54,338 nt of DNA from Haplomitrium mnioides (Eukaryota > Marchantiophyta > Haplomitriopsida > Calobryales), in assembly GCA_049999725.1 (NCBI GenBank), contig JBNGIS010038889.1, positions 41,537-95,874 of the forward strand, read 5' to 3'. The position numbers and the translations under genes were made by a program. Shown here piece by piece: positions 10,045-20,040 of this stretch. Numbering within the stretch: position 1 is the stretch's first letter; the number at the start of each line of letters is the position of its first letter. The notes under the pieces are model-generated. The model saw nothing but the letters and a program-made list of their open reading frames with translations, was not told the DNA's origin and ran no database searches.

Positions 10045-11501
10045 TGGCGGACTTTGTGGATGGCTACCTTGACACAAAGTGCATTGAACTAGATTTTATT
10101 AAGATGGCCAACAACATCCAACTGTTGAAGCCCAAACAGAGCATCCACATTCAGCAGCTTGTGCCGCATCCTAGTGTGGCAACCATGTAAGCTGCAGCAA
10201 CACCAAGAACATCTACTGCAAAGAAGAAAAAGGTGGTGGAGCTAGTTGAGGCTCTAGAAAAGAAGAAACTGGTTGTCACAAAGAAAAAGCGAGTGCGAGC
10301 TCTAATTATTGAGGAGGAGCCAGCCCCTTACTAATCTCCAATAGGATCATCTTTTGCGGCCCATTGTCTTCAACACTGAGTAGCTCAGGGGAGGAAATTG
10401 AGCCACAGCCAGTTGAGGCTCCAACATCAAGAGCGAAAATGCAATTGTACAAGGGGTTGCAAGCCTTCCTAGAGCAAGAGCAAGTGGAACTTGAGATAGT
10501 GTCTTAAGTAGACAAAAAAAAATTAGGGATTCTACAATCCAGTGATGTAGAGTCTGAGAAGAAAAGACTACAATTCAATTGGAAAATTTAAATATTCCAA
10601 AACCTAGAATGGATAATTGGGGGTCATTTAAGATTAGGAGGTTGAATGAAGACTTTGTTGAGCTGCTGGTGCAAAGAATGCTCACAAACAAATATGCACA
10701 CAACTTTTTTATTGTTGTTGTTGACCCGAAATGCAGGTTGAAGGACAAGTCAGAGTTTGATATAAGGAACCCTAACAAGTGTTGGTACAAGATTGCACGA
10801 GGCAATCAAAGTGCTCCAGCAAGGCAAGTTCTTGCTACAAAATACGAAGCAAAGAATTCGATGCTTTTGCTCTGCAACTGTTGTGTTTATATGGGCTTTA
10901 CACAAATAGAGGCTCGTATTTTTGCAACTTATGACAACTACAACCACAGATACAAGTTGGAAATGACCTCAATTCAAGAAGTTGAATATTGGCCTCAAAG
11001 GTTTGTAGAGAGTGGGATGGTGTCATCTCAGAAACTAAAAAGAGAGTTGGTGCTAGAGACCTTGGAGTTCAAGCCCAAGTCGACTCTTAAGAAGACAATC
11101 ACTTCTCAAGACAATTGTTTCGAGCTGGCATTCCAAAGTGATGAGCTTTAGGATTTACTACAAAGCATTTTTCTATGTGGGAGAAGAATACAATGAAGGG
11201 ACAGAAGCCGAATGCCAAGGGATCACTAAGAATGGAGGATACAAAGTGAACACCTTGGAGGTTTCTTCAAGGTGTTCCCGACAAAGTAAAAATATCAGTT
11301 TTGAAATGCATGGAAGCCAGAGAGCTTTCAATGGAGGGAATGTCTCATGAGGCAGACAGACATAAAGATTTGGAAGCCATGATGAAATCTTTCTGCTCCA
11401 AGGTTTATTGCAGCCGCTCAAAAGAAGCAAGAGAGGAGTACCATCTCTACAATGAGGAGTCAAAGATGGCTGCATTTTACTACAATTTGGAGAAGTTTTT
11501 G
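10045..11501 (+). pseudogene. ParB/methyltransferase-like gene, copy 1, exon 2 (ParB-like domain)
   Basis: The exon begins with DFVDGYLDTKCIELDF, passes a lysine-rich segment (10200-10330), and after frame changes has a 190-codon open stretch at 10579-11151. That stretch has WGSFKIRRLNEDFVELLVQR, HNFFIVVVDP, CWYKIARGNQSAPARQVLA, LCNCCVYMGFTQIEARIF and YDNYNHRYKLEM. The order and the G-N-x-x-x-x-x-A-x-x-x-L-A block fit a ParB-like fold, in which G-x-H/N-R-x-x-A-A is usual. This is my assignment by eye. After 11151 coding continues in another frame (EEYNEGTEAECQGITKNGGY, then EEYHLYNEESKMAAFYYN) to the donor at 11501/11502 (TTTTTG/GTAAGT). The same end, EKxL/GTAAGT, is found in copy 2. Confidence 0.6.
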
Positions 11502-12040
11502 GTAAGTTTGTTTTTCCACTGTACGTTTATTTCTCTAGAGTTGCAATGAATTTATTGCAAATTGTGTTTTGTTATAACAAAAATAATTTTGAGTCTCTAG
11601 TTTGCCACGCCAAGACTTTGAAGTCCATGCACGCATGGACTTCAAAGTCCAAGTGCCGAGACTGCTATGGCCATGTGCACATTGATATTGCAGCCCATAT
11701 GCGCATGGACTTTAAGTCCATGCGCGCTTGGACACTATGTCCATACCCGCATGGACATAGAAGTCTCATCGCTTGGACTTCAAAGTCCAAGCGCGCCGAG
11801 ACTTCAATGTCCATGCGCGCATGGATATTGGAGTCCAAGCACTCAAGGACATTGCAGTTCCTGCGCGCTTGGACAATGAAATCCATGCGCATATGGACAT
11901 TGAAGTCCAAGAGCTTATGGACTTCAAAGTCAATCTTAGTTTAGCCTCTAAGAGCTTTGTTGAAATTATCTTCCTCTCTAAAGTGTAAACGTTTTCTTGT
12001 TATCTCCTTTTGTTTTTGTCCATTTTTGTTATGTGCTGGG
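11502..12040 (+). repeat. Intron 2 of ParB/methyltransferase-like copy 1
   Basis: It runs from the donor GTAAGT at 11502 to a pyrimidine-rich tract (TTTTGTTTTTGTCCATTTTTG) before exon 3 at about 12041. The acceptor reads CTGGG rather than AG, so it may be mutated. The centre holds the densest palindromic array of the window (11619-11935). The homologous intron of copy 2 (29408-29707) is shorter and also has palindromes. Confidence 0.6.
11619..11935. repeat. Tandem array of 24-bp palindrome-bearing units
   Basis: About 13 degenerate units of roughly 24 bases lie head to tail. Each carries a variant of the palindrome TCCATGCGCGCATGGA joined by a short CTTCAAAG-like linker. A perfect 16-base palindrome is at 11810-11825 and a near-perfect longer one at 11620-11643. 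Units differ by substitutions and small indels (22-24 bases), so the array is old or evolves fast. Because the period is a multiple of three, both strands give repetitive open frames that are not genes. Confidence 0.85.
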
Positions 12041-12591
12041 GGACAAAATGTTCAAATCTCAGCTTGCCAAAAAATTGACGGCAGCTGCAAAAGAGAGAAA
12101 AAGATACAAGGTAGAAGCCTCAGATGATCAAGACCAGGCCCCAACACTTGTTTCCTACCCTCTTGCTTTTCCACTTCATTGTCAAAAAGCTAGAGAGTGG
12201 AATCAAGGCAACAAAATGATGTTGTTACCCTTCCAACTGATGGAGTTCTGAAAGACGAAGATGATGACTTACTACCCTTCACTGATGGGCTCAATATGTC
12301 ATATTACCAAGTCCATGGGGAGGCTGATGCTTGTCAGTTGAAGGGATTTGTGAAACCTAGACGTTTCACTTTGGCCATTGCAGATATTTCTTACGGTTAC
12401 AACCTTAAAGAATGCAAGCACGATGACTCTGAACCTTTTTCTAAAGATGACATTTTTTATATGGTTTCCTCTTTTGCGGCAATCATGACTTGGGATTTTT
12501 GGTCCTTTGCAATAATACGTTCTTTGCAACAATTTGGCATCATCGAAGATGCTCTTATAGAGGTTTGTTGTGCCATTGACCACGACATCTG
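12041..12591 (+). pseudogene. ParB/methyltransferase-like gene, copy 1, exon 3 (target-side MTase motifs)
   Basis: The exon starts GDKMFKSQLAKKLTAAAK, which copy 2 matches with GDKTTKHQLAKKLIATTK. After a one-base frame change near 12200 it reads LLPFTDGLNMSYYQVHGEA, FVKPRRFTLAIADISYGYN, KHDDSEPFSKDDIFYMV and TWDFWSFAIIRSLQQFG. ADISYGYN is in the place of the catalytic D/N-P-P-Y motif IV of N4/N6 amino-methyltransferases, with the prolines changed. Motif IV preceding the SAM-binding motif (exon 4) indicates the beta-class order. The exon ends at donor CTG/GTGAGT (12591). Enzymes of this class methylate adenine or cytosine amino groups in DNA; activity here is unlikely. Confidence 0.55.
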
Positions 12592-12667
12592 GTGAGTTAT
12601 TTTTGATTTTATAGTTTTTCTACACTTTGTTTTAAGTGTCTAATTTGTTTGTTTTTCTTACTACAAG
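12592..12667 (+). other. Short intron 3 (76 bp) of ParB/methyltransferase-like copy 1
   Basis: It is bounded by GTGAGT at 12592 and a classical acceptor, TTTTTCTTACTACAAG, ending at 12667. It has no palindrome, unlike the long introns of the same gene. Coding similarity on both sides (motif IV region, then HAHEY region) supports it as a true intron. Confidence 0.65.
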
Positions 12668-13312
12668 GACAAAAGCAATATTCATCATTCCAGTGATCTA
12701 AGAATTGCTCATGCCCATGAGTATTAGACTGTGGGCTACTCGACAAAGGAGGGAATTTAAAGAGGAGCATAAGCCTTTTCAAATTGCAACATGTTGAGGT
12801 CACTGGTCGTCCTCGGCAATTTATGTGAAGTATGTTTAGCTATCCCTCAATAATCAACTAAACTAAAACATCCAAGAGATGATGCTCTTGTGAATGTTTA
12901 TCAAAAGCTACGTGCTCTTTACAAAAATTCTATTGACTATTTATCAACAAAGCAAGATTGGGTCTTAGATCTTTGCTCTAGGTTCGGCATAGGCTTTGTC
13001 TGTGCTTTGAAGCTGATGCAAAATTGCATCGTTGTGGAATATGATAAATGTTAGTCTATCTATATTCCTTAGAGAGCTTTGATGATGGCTTCTTTGCCAT
13101 CCAATGTGATCAAATCGTAGATAGTGTATGCATACTATAAGGAACTTGTTCCTCCTTGTACTGCAGGTGCTACTAGTGATTCTGTTGTGATATCTGGGAT
13201 TGGAAAGTCTCAAAAGGACTCTCTTGCAGTTGCAGATGCTTAAGCTTCTCAGCCAAGTTATTTAGATGAGACAATTTCTCTTGAAGAGGATATAGCTGTA
13301 GCATCAGAGTGA
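12668..13312 (+). pseudogene. ParB/methyltransferase-like gene, copy 1, exon 4 (SAM-binding motif)
   Basis: The exon has SDLRIAHAHEY then TVGYSTKEG, which resemble the aromatic H-E-Y block that follows motif IV in amino-methyltransferases. After a frame-shifted stretch it reads DDALVNVYQKLRALY, then QDWVLDLCSRFGIGF and CIVVEYDKC. QDWVLDLCS with a G-x-G corresponds to SAM-binding motif I (usually D-P-F-x-G-S-G-T or D-L-C-S-G-x-G-T), and VVEYD to the acidic residue at the end of the next strand. A final segment, SYLDETISLEEDIAVASE, ends in TGA at 13310-13312. Several internal stops make this copy dead. The gene is absent from this point onward in copy 2. Confidence 0.55.
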
Positions 13313-14199
13313 TGTAATTTTTGTATACACTAATGTTTTTTTTTTATAAAGTTTTAATTGCTAAAGTTTCAATCTTGTTGCACTCCCAATCAAATATAAG
13401 TCTATTCATCATGATTCAATTTGCTACGCAAAGTGGTTTTTGAACAAAACGTGTTGGTTTTTATTAAAATTAGTATCAAAGTGTATGCTGGCATGGAAGT
13501 TCACTTTCCTTTTTCATTTTCTATTCCTTCTTAGATGGTCTTCTGCATTGTCTACTTCAAATTACTTAGTAGTCCATACTTGCTTCAGTTGTTCATGCGC
13601 GCATCGGCTTCAATTTTTCAAGCTCGAGTTAGTTGTAGTTCTTTCTACATCTATGGATCTTTATAACAATATGTGCTTGTACTTGGGCCTCAGTTGTCTA
13701 TGCGTGCATAGGCTTCAATAGTTTTTTCACAATTTTGCTTTGACGATCCTCTTGCGCCAACACTTTAGAGTTCTATATCAAAACTGTTTTGATAAAATTT
13801 GAATTTTTTTTAATCAATTTTACAAATTTTTTCAGTCATTGTTAGTTTTCAAAATGTTTACCAACAAATGTCGTGTTTTGTTTTTATATATTTTGTTTGA
13901 CGATGCTTATGCCTTTGAAAGATGAAATTATGAAAGCAATTTTGTTGAAATGCTCATAAGAAGATTTGTTTTTAATACATTGTGCACTCAAAGTAGGGCA
14001 TTTTGATATATAAAATTGTTTTGCAAACAAATATTACTAGCATCAACTTCATGATTTTGCATGCTTAAATTTTGAAATAGGTTTTTGCAAACGTCAAATG
14101 AAATAAGAATCAAGTAGCGGTTCTTGGCTCAAAGTAGCGGTTGCTAAACTTCACATGACATTCAACAATCTATGTCACAATATGCAAAAATCAAGTGTT
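13313..14199. other. 3' flank of module copy 1, two palindromic units
   Basis: AT-rich sequence without a gene. Two units of the palindrome family occur at about 13591-13622 (TTCATGCGCGCATCGGCTTC) and 13690-13722 (TCTATGCGTGCATAGGCTTC). No terminal inverted repeat of the module could be recognised by eye. Confidence 0.5.
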
Positions 14200-15000
14200 G
14201 CTAAGACATTTTGAGAAAATATCTCAAGCATTTGATAGCACTGGCCACATTCTCACAATCATGCCCTTCTTTTGATTGGTAGAAAACATATGCAGCCACC
14301 AAAACTAGCAATTCAACTGCAATTGCGAGCATAATTTCACACCAGAAGGTGCTACAGGCCAATTGCAACAACATATAATATAGCACAATTTTAATCACAT
14401 GAGAGGTAGTGCATATAAAGTCATTGTTTAAAACACCTAAGTTGAACAACGTTTGATTGATTGTAAGTTAAATTGAGAGAGAACAAACGACGAGCAATGT
14501 TGATCATCATAGAAATGACACACCCAAATGAAAGTAAGAAACTTGTCAAGAGTAGACAAACCGCTTGTATAGAGACCAACATGCTACTCACAGAATAGAA
14601 AAATGTAATTACAATCATGCTGCTTGTGCCACTTAACACCCTGTTGCAAGCTCATCAAGAGCAAGAAGAGGAGAGCATCACACAAATGCTACACAAAAAT
14701 GCCATTGAAGAAATTCGTCAAGACTAAAAAAACCGCTTGTGTAGAGGGAACCATACTACTCACAATAGTAAGCAACTCATTGGCAATTAAGCTACATATG
14801 CCAGTCAACAAATATAAATGTTGCAAAGTAGCAAAGCTTAAGAAGATGACATCAACACACAAATCTCCTAAGAAAATGACGTAGAAGAAGACCATCAATT
14901 GCATGAAGAAGAGTTCAATACACAAACCTCACAAGCAAATGACATTGAAGAAATAACCTGGGAGAAATTGATTGCCAAGAAAGCAATATGCTACTCACAT
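14200..15000. repeat. Degenerate direct repeats of about 170 bp
   Basis: Similar strings recur: ACAAACCGCTTGTATAGAG at about 14557, AAAACCGCTTGTGTAGAG at about 14728 and a weaker AAGCAATATGCTACTCAC at about 14980. Each is followed by a TACTACTCAC-like string. Between the first two the spacing is about 170 bases. No coding function is seen, and the small open frames differ between units. Confidence 0.45.
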
Positions 15001-15289
15001 CGCAAACAACGACATTCCCTTGGCATGTGTGGTGCTTGACCATTATGGTTGATGTAATCGACATTTTTTACTATGTATGAACGTCCATTGTTAGGCCTTC
15101 TCAGCTCTAGACTAGTTGGAAGAGCATTTGATAGACCAAGATTCAACAAAAGTGTGTGCGCTCATAATAGAACATTACATTAGCTCTCTCATCTTCAAGT
15201 TTTGCTATGTTTTTGTTTTATAAAGGAAGGAAAACACACTCTACACTCAAGATACCAATTGAATTAAGCTCTTTTTTGGTCTGTAGTAC

Positions 15290-15760
15290 ACCAAAAGAGA
15301 GCTAGTTAGTGGACATGTTGTAACCCAAAAAAATAAACTATAGGATAAAGCACTAATGGTCCAAAAATTTGGCTTCAAAGCTCTAGACCGTTTATTGCAC
15401 GACTAAACAAGGTGTAACATGCCTTTCGAAAGCATTACCTTTGTCTTATGGGGAGACTTTCAACAAATCCTACTTGTAGTACTCAAGGATCAATGACCTT
15501 TAGACTTAGAATTGGATTGAACAAAAAATCTTCCATGCTTTCTTTTTCAAGATTCCAAAAGTAGTCTCCCATATGCATTGCATTTGTCGTGACTATAGAC
15601 AGTTATAGGGACAAACACATGAAACAAATGGTATTTTCCTTGCAAAAGATGTGCTCTCTCATGGTGAGTTGTATGTTGCCTTTTTTCAGATCGCAATGGG
15701 AGAAAGTGTTTCTTTGCTCCTGAAAAGAGGATGTGTTAATCATTTAAAATGGCCAAGTAA
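15290..15760 (+). pseudogene. PIF1-like helicase remnant (Helitron-type)
   Basis: A rightward frame reads VQKFGFKALDRLLHD, then PFESITFVLWGDFQQILLVV. This is the Walker-B region of PIF1 helicases, usually G-G-D-F-R-Q-x-L-P-V, with changes at the first Gly, Arg and Pro. After about 170 bases in other frames, AKDVLSHGELYVAF appears, matching the C-terminal motif H-G-Q-L-Y-V-A-x-S-R. The intervening helicase core is deleted or unreadable, and stops interrupt the frame. PIF1 domains occur in host genes and, very abundantly in plants, in Helitron Rep-helicase proteins; the decay favours a Helitron remnant. No Helitron ends were identified. Confidence 0.65.
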
Positions 15761-16612
15761 TATACAATGTCACGCATGACGAAGCACTACGGTACCTACA
15801 ATTTGTTTCTTGATATTGACCATGAAGGGCAGATACAAGAGGCTTAGCTCATAGCAATTGTTGTGTATTGTTTTACCCATCCTTTATGAGCTACTACGAA
15901 CAACTATTTTGCCATGTATTTAGGTCATTTAAGCACTCATACATTTCTCCAATGTATTACAAATTGTATCTCTTATTAGACCTTTCTAATTTCTAAGTTC
16001 ATATACTTTGGTGGATATTTTTTGTGAGAGTGGCAAATGAAATATCAAGCCATCTATTGCAAATATTGTCATGGCACTTGAGAGTGGTCCACTCACAAAC
16101 CACAAAGAACAAACAACTTTTGGAATTGTTTGTCGTAGAATCATATGACATTTCTTTGTGATTTTTGTTTTCGTGGAATCAAGTGTTGCGTTCTTTGATT
16201 TAATGAACAATGAGTGTTTGTAATAGATTCTTTAAGCAAAGATAAGATGAAAATCAATTAAAACAATACTACAAGAGAAATTCTAAAGTTATACACTATA
16301 TTGAGGACATCTTTAAAGTTGGTTGGGAAACCATGAACTTTTAATAAAAGAAGAGTGATGGTTTTAATTGGTTCTTATAGCAAAAAAGTTGCTAAAATCA
16401 AGTACTATATTGCTAGAGATTTTAAGAGAGTCACTCTAGAAGGGTTCTAAAGTCGGTGACTATGCTCCAAGAGGTTCTAAAGCTAGGTAATATGTCATGA
16501 GGGGTTCTAAAGTTAAGTGAGAATATCACTAAGTAGTAATTGAAGAATTGAGATGATACAGAATTGATTCTTATAATAAGAAAGGTTCTAACATTGATGA
16601 TGGTGGGTGAGG
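15761..16612. other. No gene; short GGTTCTAA repeats near the right end
   Basis: No convincing coding sequence. Between about 16441 and 16590 the string GGTTCTAAAG or close variants recurs at 30-45 base intervals with short divergent spacers. The stretch ends at the left target duplication of element B. Confidence 0.4.
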
Positions 16613-16617
16613 ATAGA
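16613..16617. repeat. Target site duplication of chromovirus B (left)
   Basis: ATAGA directly before the 5' LTR. The identical ATAGA follows the 3' LTR at 21780-21784. Confidence 0.85.
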
Positions 16618-17062
16618 TGTAATAGTACAAGCATAAGGTTGTGCTATTTATAAGAAAATAGAGAGTGAAGGAAGTGGTAGTAAGTCACTTCTAGGGTTGA
16701 GATTGGATTACTTGCCTTCAAAGTCACTCTTGGTAGAGAGTCACTTTTAGGTTACTTGCTTTCAAAGTCACTTTTGGTAAAGAGTCACTTTTAGGGATGA
16801 AATTAGAAGTGAATTGTAAGTGAAGAAAGAGGGATGACACCCTCTTCTCTTGTATAAATAGAAGGGCTTCTTAGCCCCACTCCTCATTTTGGAGTTCCTC
16901 TCAATTCAATTTGGCTTTTTGGTTGCTTGGCTTTGGCTAACACTTTTGACTTTGGCTAGCACTCTTGGCTTTGGTTTCCTTATTGGCCATGAGTTGTGTA
17001 ACTCTTTTAAAGTTATCTTGAAACATTACTTATTTGGAAGTCGGTCTCTAAGTTCATTTACA
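16618..17062 (+). repeat. 5' LTR of chromovirus B
   Basis: 445 bp, TGTAATAGTACAAG to CATTTACA. A TATA box, TATAAATA, lies at 16853-16860. It contains an internal partial duplication of AGTCACTTTTGGTA-type sequence (about 16720-16790) that the 3' LTR lacks, which explains most of the length difference. Confidence 0.9.
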
Positions 17063-17063
17063 C

Positions 17064-17076
17064 TAGTATCAGAGCC
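17064..17076 (+). other. Primer binding site of chromovirus B
   Basis: TAGTATCAGAGCC starts two bases after the LTR end. It differs by one base from TGGTATCAGAGCC, the site complementary to the 3' end of plant initiator methionine tRNA. Confidence 0.75.
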
Positions 17077-17086
17077 AGGATTCTTT

Positions 17087-17935
17087 ATGATGGAATGGAG
17101 GATCAAGAAGCGAGGATGCAAACAATGCAACAATAAATTGAATATCTTTCTTGCTTGCTAGAAGTTCAAATGCCAATGGGGAAGAGGGCATTTCAAGAAG
17201 AAGAAAGTTATGTGTGGTTTCCCAAGCCAAAAGCATATGATGGGAAGACAATTTCTAACGCATCTCAAAGCTTCTCATTCGATTGCGAATAATATTTTGA
17301 GGCTTCTATTTGCTGCAAGTCAATTGGAAGGAGTGGCAAAAACTTTGGTGGAGATATCAAATTGAGAAAGCTCAACATGGATTTGTCACTCTAACTGCTT
17401 CTTAGCAAGAGTTTAAAGAAGCAGTTTAGAATGCTCCAAAGTTAGCAAGAGATCACTTGGCAAAATTGAAGCACCTTGGTATGGCAAGGAGCTTTGTCAT
17501 GCAATTTCAGAATATCATTATATAAATTCCTAATATGGGCAAGGGAGAAGCTTTAGATCTCTTTGTTCGAGGATTGAAGTCTTGCACTAGAATGGAAGTG
17601 ACAATGAGAGAGCCCTCTCAGTTAGAGGAAACAATGCGCATAGTTGAACAATACGACTCATTGCTAGCAACTACCAAAGTTAGACCACAACCACAACAAG
17701 CTTTACCAAATGATCATGTGGCACCAAATGAGGTTGTACCCATGGAGATTGATGCGGTGCAAAGAGTGGCACTCACTAATATGGAGCGTGAGCGTCTACA
17801 CCAAAGTGGAGGATATTTTTATTCTCAATAACTTGGTCACATGACTACAAATTGCTCGCATCGACAAAATCAACCACGCATTCTTGTTCAAGTAGCAGTT
17901 GTTGAAAAAAACCATAAGAGAAACGACTCACCTCA
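17087..17935 (+). pseudogene. Chromovirus B Gag
   Basis: Reading from ATG at 17087 is soon broken by stops. The best-preserved part, 17535-17831, has GEALDLFVRGLKSCTRMEV and LEETMRIVEQYD, typical of the C-terminal capsid region of plant chromovirus Gag. The knuckle region is damaged: YFYSQ, a stop, then LGHMTTNCSHR, so the first two cysteines are lost while G-H and the final C remain. Element C has the corresponding CLCCRQLGHRIANFS. Confidence 0.75.
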
Positions 17936-17965
17936 GTAAAGACAATCGAGCGGTTTTTTGAGAGC

Positions 17966-18400
17966 TTGATTAGTTCCAATAGAATAAAAAACACAAGAAG
18001 AATTAGAAGCACATTATCTCGTGTAGACGGTATGGTCGATAAGCATTCTTGTAGAATGTTGGTAGATTGTGGAAGTTCTGAAAATTTCATGTCATTACAT
18101 TTTGCAAAGAAAATCAAAGCTAAAGCTTCGTCAATCAAGGGAAGTTTTGTGACTATGGCTAATAGCCAAAAAACATGAGGTATTCCACTCACACAAGCCA
18201 TTTCTTCCAAGGATTGGCAAAGAGTATGAGGAATCTATGGATTTCATTATTGCACCTATATAGTATGACATTATTTTGGGCTTGCCTTAGCTTGAAGATC
18301 GATCTGCTCAAGTTGATTGGAAGAAGAAACAAATTCAAGTTACTTTACAAGGAAAGCAATTTCTTTTGCGGCGTCCGGCTTTGTTGGTGAAGAAGCCCAA
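17966..18400 (+). pseudogene. Chromovirus B protease and spacer
   Basis: The aspartic protease active site is recognisable as RMLVDCGSSENFMSLHFAKK, with D-C-G in place of D-S-G or D-T-G. A stop follows at about 18176, and the remaining fold continues in another frame (YDIILGLP-like sequence near 18260). It lies between Gag and RT as expected. The catalytic change and the frameshift indicate loss of function. Confidence 0.7.
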
Positions 18401-18554
18401 ATTAGTTGAGTAGAATGTTTTGATGGAGAAAGAGTTGTCTGTCTTTGTTGTCTGGATCAAGCCTATTGTGAATTTGAATAAGGAGAGAGGAAAATCTATA
18501 CTGACCTCAATGATTGATGATATTTTGAAGGAGTTTTTAGATGTATTCTGGATG

Positions 18555-19225
18555 ATTTGCCAAAGGGGTTACAAGATGATCGTGGAATGCTCTTTCCGAT
18601 TGAGTTGATGCTAGGAAGTATTCCGTATAATTGGCCTATATACAAGTTATCGCCACAAGAGTTGGAAGAGCTTCACAAGACCTTGACGGATCTTCTTGAA
18701 AAGGATTTCATTCAGCATAGTACTTTGCCTTAGTGAGCACCAGTATTCTTTGTACCAAAGAAAGATGGTGGATATTATCTTTGTATTGATTATCGCAATA
18801 TGAACAAGAAAATTGCAAAGAATGCATGTCTCTTGCCACGTATTGATGACTTGTTGGATGAATTGAGTGGTGCACGGTTTTTTTCCAAGCTGGATCTTCA
18901 AAGTGGTTATTGGCAAATTTCTATCAAGCCAAGTGATGTGCCGAAGACAGCTTTTTGCACGAGGTATGGATATTTTTAGTGGAATGTTCTTACATTTGGT
19001 CTCACTAATGTTCTGACCATATTCATGGATCAAATGCATCAAAATTTTGATGGGATTTTGGATAAGTCAGTCTTGGTATTCTTGGATGACATTCTTATTT
19101 TTAGCAAAACTCAAGCTAAGCATCACAATTATTTGAAAGAAGTTTTGCAAAGATTGCCAATTGGAAGTTTTATTGCAAGAGATCCAAGTGCAAATTTTGA
19201 AAGCAAGAGGTTACTTGCCTAGGGC
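18555..19225 (+). pseudogene. Chromovirus B reverse transcriptase
   Basis: Blocks in order are [62 protein letters not shown] and the catalytic VLVFLDDILIFSKT. The residues of the metal site (D in SKLDL and the D-D pair) are intact, but stops occur at about 18734 and 18976 and elsewhere. It copies the element RNA in the particle. The sequence matches chromovirus RT and differs clearly from gypsy A in this window. Confidence 0.88.
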
Positions 19226-19880
19226 ACAAGGTGTCTGCGGATGGTATGAAGATGGAAGAAGAGAAAATCAAGGCTATTACTGAGTGACCAACACCAAAGG
19301 AGGAAAAAGACATTAGAGACTTCAATGGATTGGAAAGCTTCTATTGACTGTTCATCCATTATTATGCACATATTGCTGCACCACTTACATATATGCTAGG
19401 CAAGGAGGTCAAGTTTCAATGGACCAAAAAAGAGCAAGCGGCATTTCAACAACTCAAGGATGCAGTCTCTTTCCGTCGTATTCTACAACTATATGATCCA
19501 AAAGCACGTTGTATAGTTAATTATGATGCTTCTAATTTTGCTATTGGAGCAAATTTGCAGCAAGAGTTTGAGGATGGACTTCATCCAATTGCCTTCATAT
19601 CACACCAATTGAATACGGCGGAAAGAAACTCTTTTGCAAGGGGTCGAGAGCAATTGACAATGGTTTATGCTACCAAAGTATGGAGGCACTATCTTTTGGG
19701 AAGACCTATGCTTATGTGTACAAATCACAAGCCATTGTCACAATCAATCCATTTGGAAAATATGACAAGTCACCATCACTGATGGGAAGATCATATGCAA
19801 CTCTTTGATATCAAGCTAAAGTACAAGCATGGAAGGTTCCAAACCATTCGTGATGCACTGTCACGAAGGCCGAATCATTG
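19226..19880 (+). pseudogene. Chromovirus B RT linker and RNase H
   Basis: After a linker with HYYAHIAAPLTYMLGKEVKF, the RNase H core reads IVNYDASNFAIGANLQQ (first catalytic Asp), PIAFISHQLNTAERN, REQLTMVYATKVWRHYL (Glu/Met region) and MCTNHKPL (the usual T-D-H has T-N-H). It ends IRDALSRRPNH, the end-block D-A-L-S-R. One long frame, 19393-19782, is open; the edges contain stops. Confidence 0.85.
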
Positions 19881-20040
19881 AGTGAATACAATGGAGGTGA
19901 GCAACATTATTATCTTACATTTAGATGAGGCAACTAGTGGGAGTTGTCGTCAAAAACTACAAGAAGATGTTTTATTTGGTCTTGTTTGAGCACAATTGGC
20001 CGTCTAGGATAGTGAGTATCATTTTCTTTTCATTCGAGAT

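Noticed and set aside
11619-11935. CRISPR array
   Set aside because: Units are directly adjacent without unique spacers, repeats are degenerate, there are no cas genes and the sequence is eukaryotic.
11665-11988. Repetitive open frames on both strands in the palindromic array, for example an 8-residue repeat with MDF-VQAR-like text
   Set aside because: The 24-base period is divisible by three, so frames stay open by chance. All of them fall within an intron between conserved exons and encode nothing recognisable.
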